The notes beneath the pieces are model-generated. The model was not told the DNA's origin and searched no databases. It was given only the letters and a program-made list of their open reading frames with translations. A stretch of DNA of 64,000 bases from Amylostereum areolatum. Taxonomy: Eukaryota > Basidiomycota > Agaricomycetes > Russulales > Stereaceae. Below, in pieces: positions 63,434 through 64,000 of the stretch. The stretch lies in NCBI GenBank assembly GCA_012932865.1, contig SAXG01000003.1, forward strand, positions 1,364,001-1,428,000. Direction: 5' to 3'. Every line of letters starts with the position of its first letter. Positions within the stretch are counted from its first letter, which is position 1. Both the position numbers and the translations under genes were made by a program.

Positions 63434-63674
63434 GGTGAATATTGTCCGCCTTACGGGGAGAACGAGGTGGGAGGAGTGGTGGATGAGAGCACTATGCAGT
63501 TACTAGAGCCTACTTACTAGGGGCGGGGTAGGTGCGCGTCGCGTTATTACCTATTCAGGCAATTTGAGGAAGCGCCGAAATCCACGTGATTTTGGTTCGG
63601 CGACCGCCGATTGAATCTTGAGAGCTTGAGATCTTGAGATCTTTAGAGGAGTGTCCAAGGAGCGTCGATGCTGC
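63434..63674. promoter_or_regulatory. TRA1 upstream region
   Basis: 241 bp upstream of TRA1, shared with a possible rightward gene. CACGTG lies at 63583-63588. TGACGTCA at 63676-63683 overlaps the first candidate ATG of the rightward gene. Confidence 0.4.
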
Positions 63675-64000
63675 ATGACGTCAATGTCAACACACTCGCG
63701 AGTCGAAGCTCATCCTGCTCCCATGATCCTCCCAGTCATCGTAACCGCAGCTCTCCTAAGTATCTGAAACCTATAGCTGTTCTGCGAGCCTTCATGCTCA
63801 TGACTACATCCACGGCAATATATGTAACAGGCCAGATTTCGGCGCATCAACTATGCGGTGTCCACATCGAATACGCAGCCTGATGCCACGGAATTAGGGA
63901 TACTGGGGCTCCAGGCACATCGAGATGCTACAAGTACTGCCCGAGCCAACGTCGTTCTCTGTCTAGATCCACTGTCTCCCGTCGATGTCCCGTTGACGTC
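63668..64000 (+). CDS. possible partial unknown gene at the window edge
   Basis: Candidate ATGs at 63668 and 63675 are followed by a donor-like GTATCTG near 63758 and an acceptor (TAACAG) ending at 63830. From 63831 one frame is open to the window end (contains FRRINYAVSTSNTQ, ARANVVLCLDPLSP). Neither start joins that frame cleanly across the obvious intron, so the 5' structure is unresolved. Not recognised, and truncated by the window. Confidence 0.25.

Overview
The window is nuclear DNA of a filamentous basidiomycete, most likely an Agaricomycete. Genes are packed on both strands. Coding regions are cut by many short introns (about 50-75 bp, GT...AG, usually with a CTNA-type branch region). 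Nearly all recognisable proteins are conserved eukaryotic or fungal housekeeping proteins. I see no rRNA, tRNA, CRISPR array or intact transposon.

Layout, left to right. 0-12 kb: THOC5-like mRNA export factor (-), glucose-6-phosphate dehydrogenase (+), a LON-domain/RING protein (-), an STB6-like protein (+), a CCDC47-like ER protein (-). 12-25 kb: a small unknown protein (+), a PX/DUF3818 lipid-binding protein (+), an NDR-family kinase (-), a Ser/Pro-rich unknown (-), Mediator subunit 20 (-), ORC4 (+). 25-32.5 kb: a gene-poor 1.5 kb stretch, a CipC/DUF3759 small protein (-), a Tgl4/Tgl5-type patatin lipase (+), a PUB-domain protein (+). 32.7-37.4 kb: a large unknown protein (-) built on a tandem exon array. 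37.9-46 kb: CSN4 (+), a Ctk1/CDK12-type kinase (-), a DCAF6-like WD40 protein (-). 46.8-63.4 kb: vacuolar aspartic protease (-), BRD8-like bromodomain protein (+), TRA1 (-). A partial unknown gene may run off the right edge.

Several genes belong to chromatin and transcription control: TRA1 (SAGA/NuA4), a BRD8-like protein (NuA4 type), MED20, a CTD kinase, THOC5, ORC4 and STB6-like. TRA1 and the bromodomain gene are convergent neighbours. Many genes form divergent pairs with promoters of 160-690 bp, several holding a CACGTG.

The most unusual object is the gene at 32742-37367. At least seven consecutive exon units each encode one Tyr-Pro-rich repeat. They are separated by short introns that all interrupt the same Tyr codon in phase 1, and every unit is a multiple of three. 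The last exon carries four tandem HRRxxSNE motifs that fit the NDR/LATS kinase consensus, and an NDR kinase is encoded elsewhere in the window.

A caution: in the first 32 kb, several otherwise conserved genes (THOC5, LONRF, CCDC47, PX protein, MED20, CipC, lipase, PUB protein) show single-base reading-frame breaks that I could not explain by introns. I saw none in the last 32 kb. Exon boundaries are my reading of splice signals plus protein-family conservation; spans run from start to stop codon and include introns.
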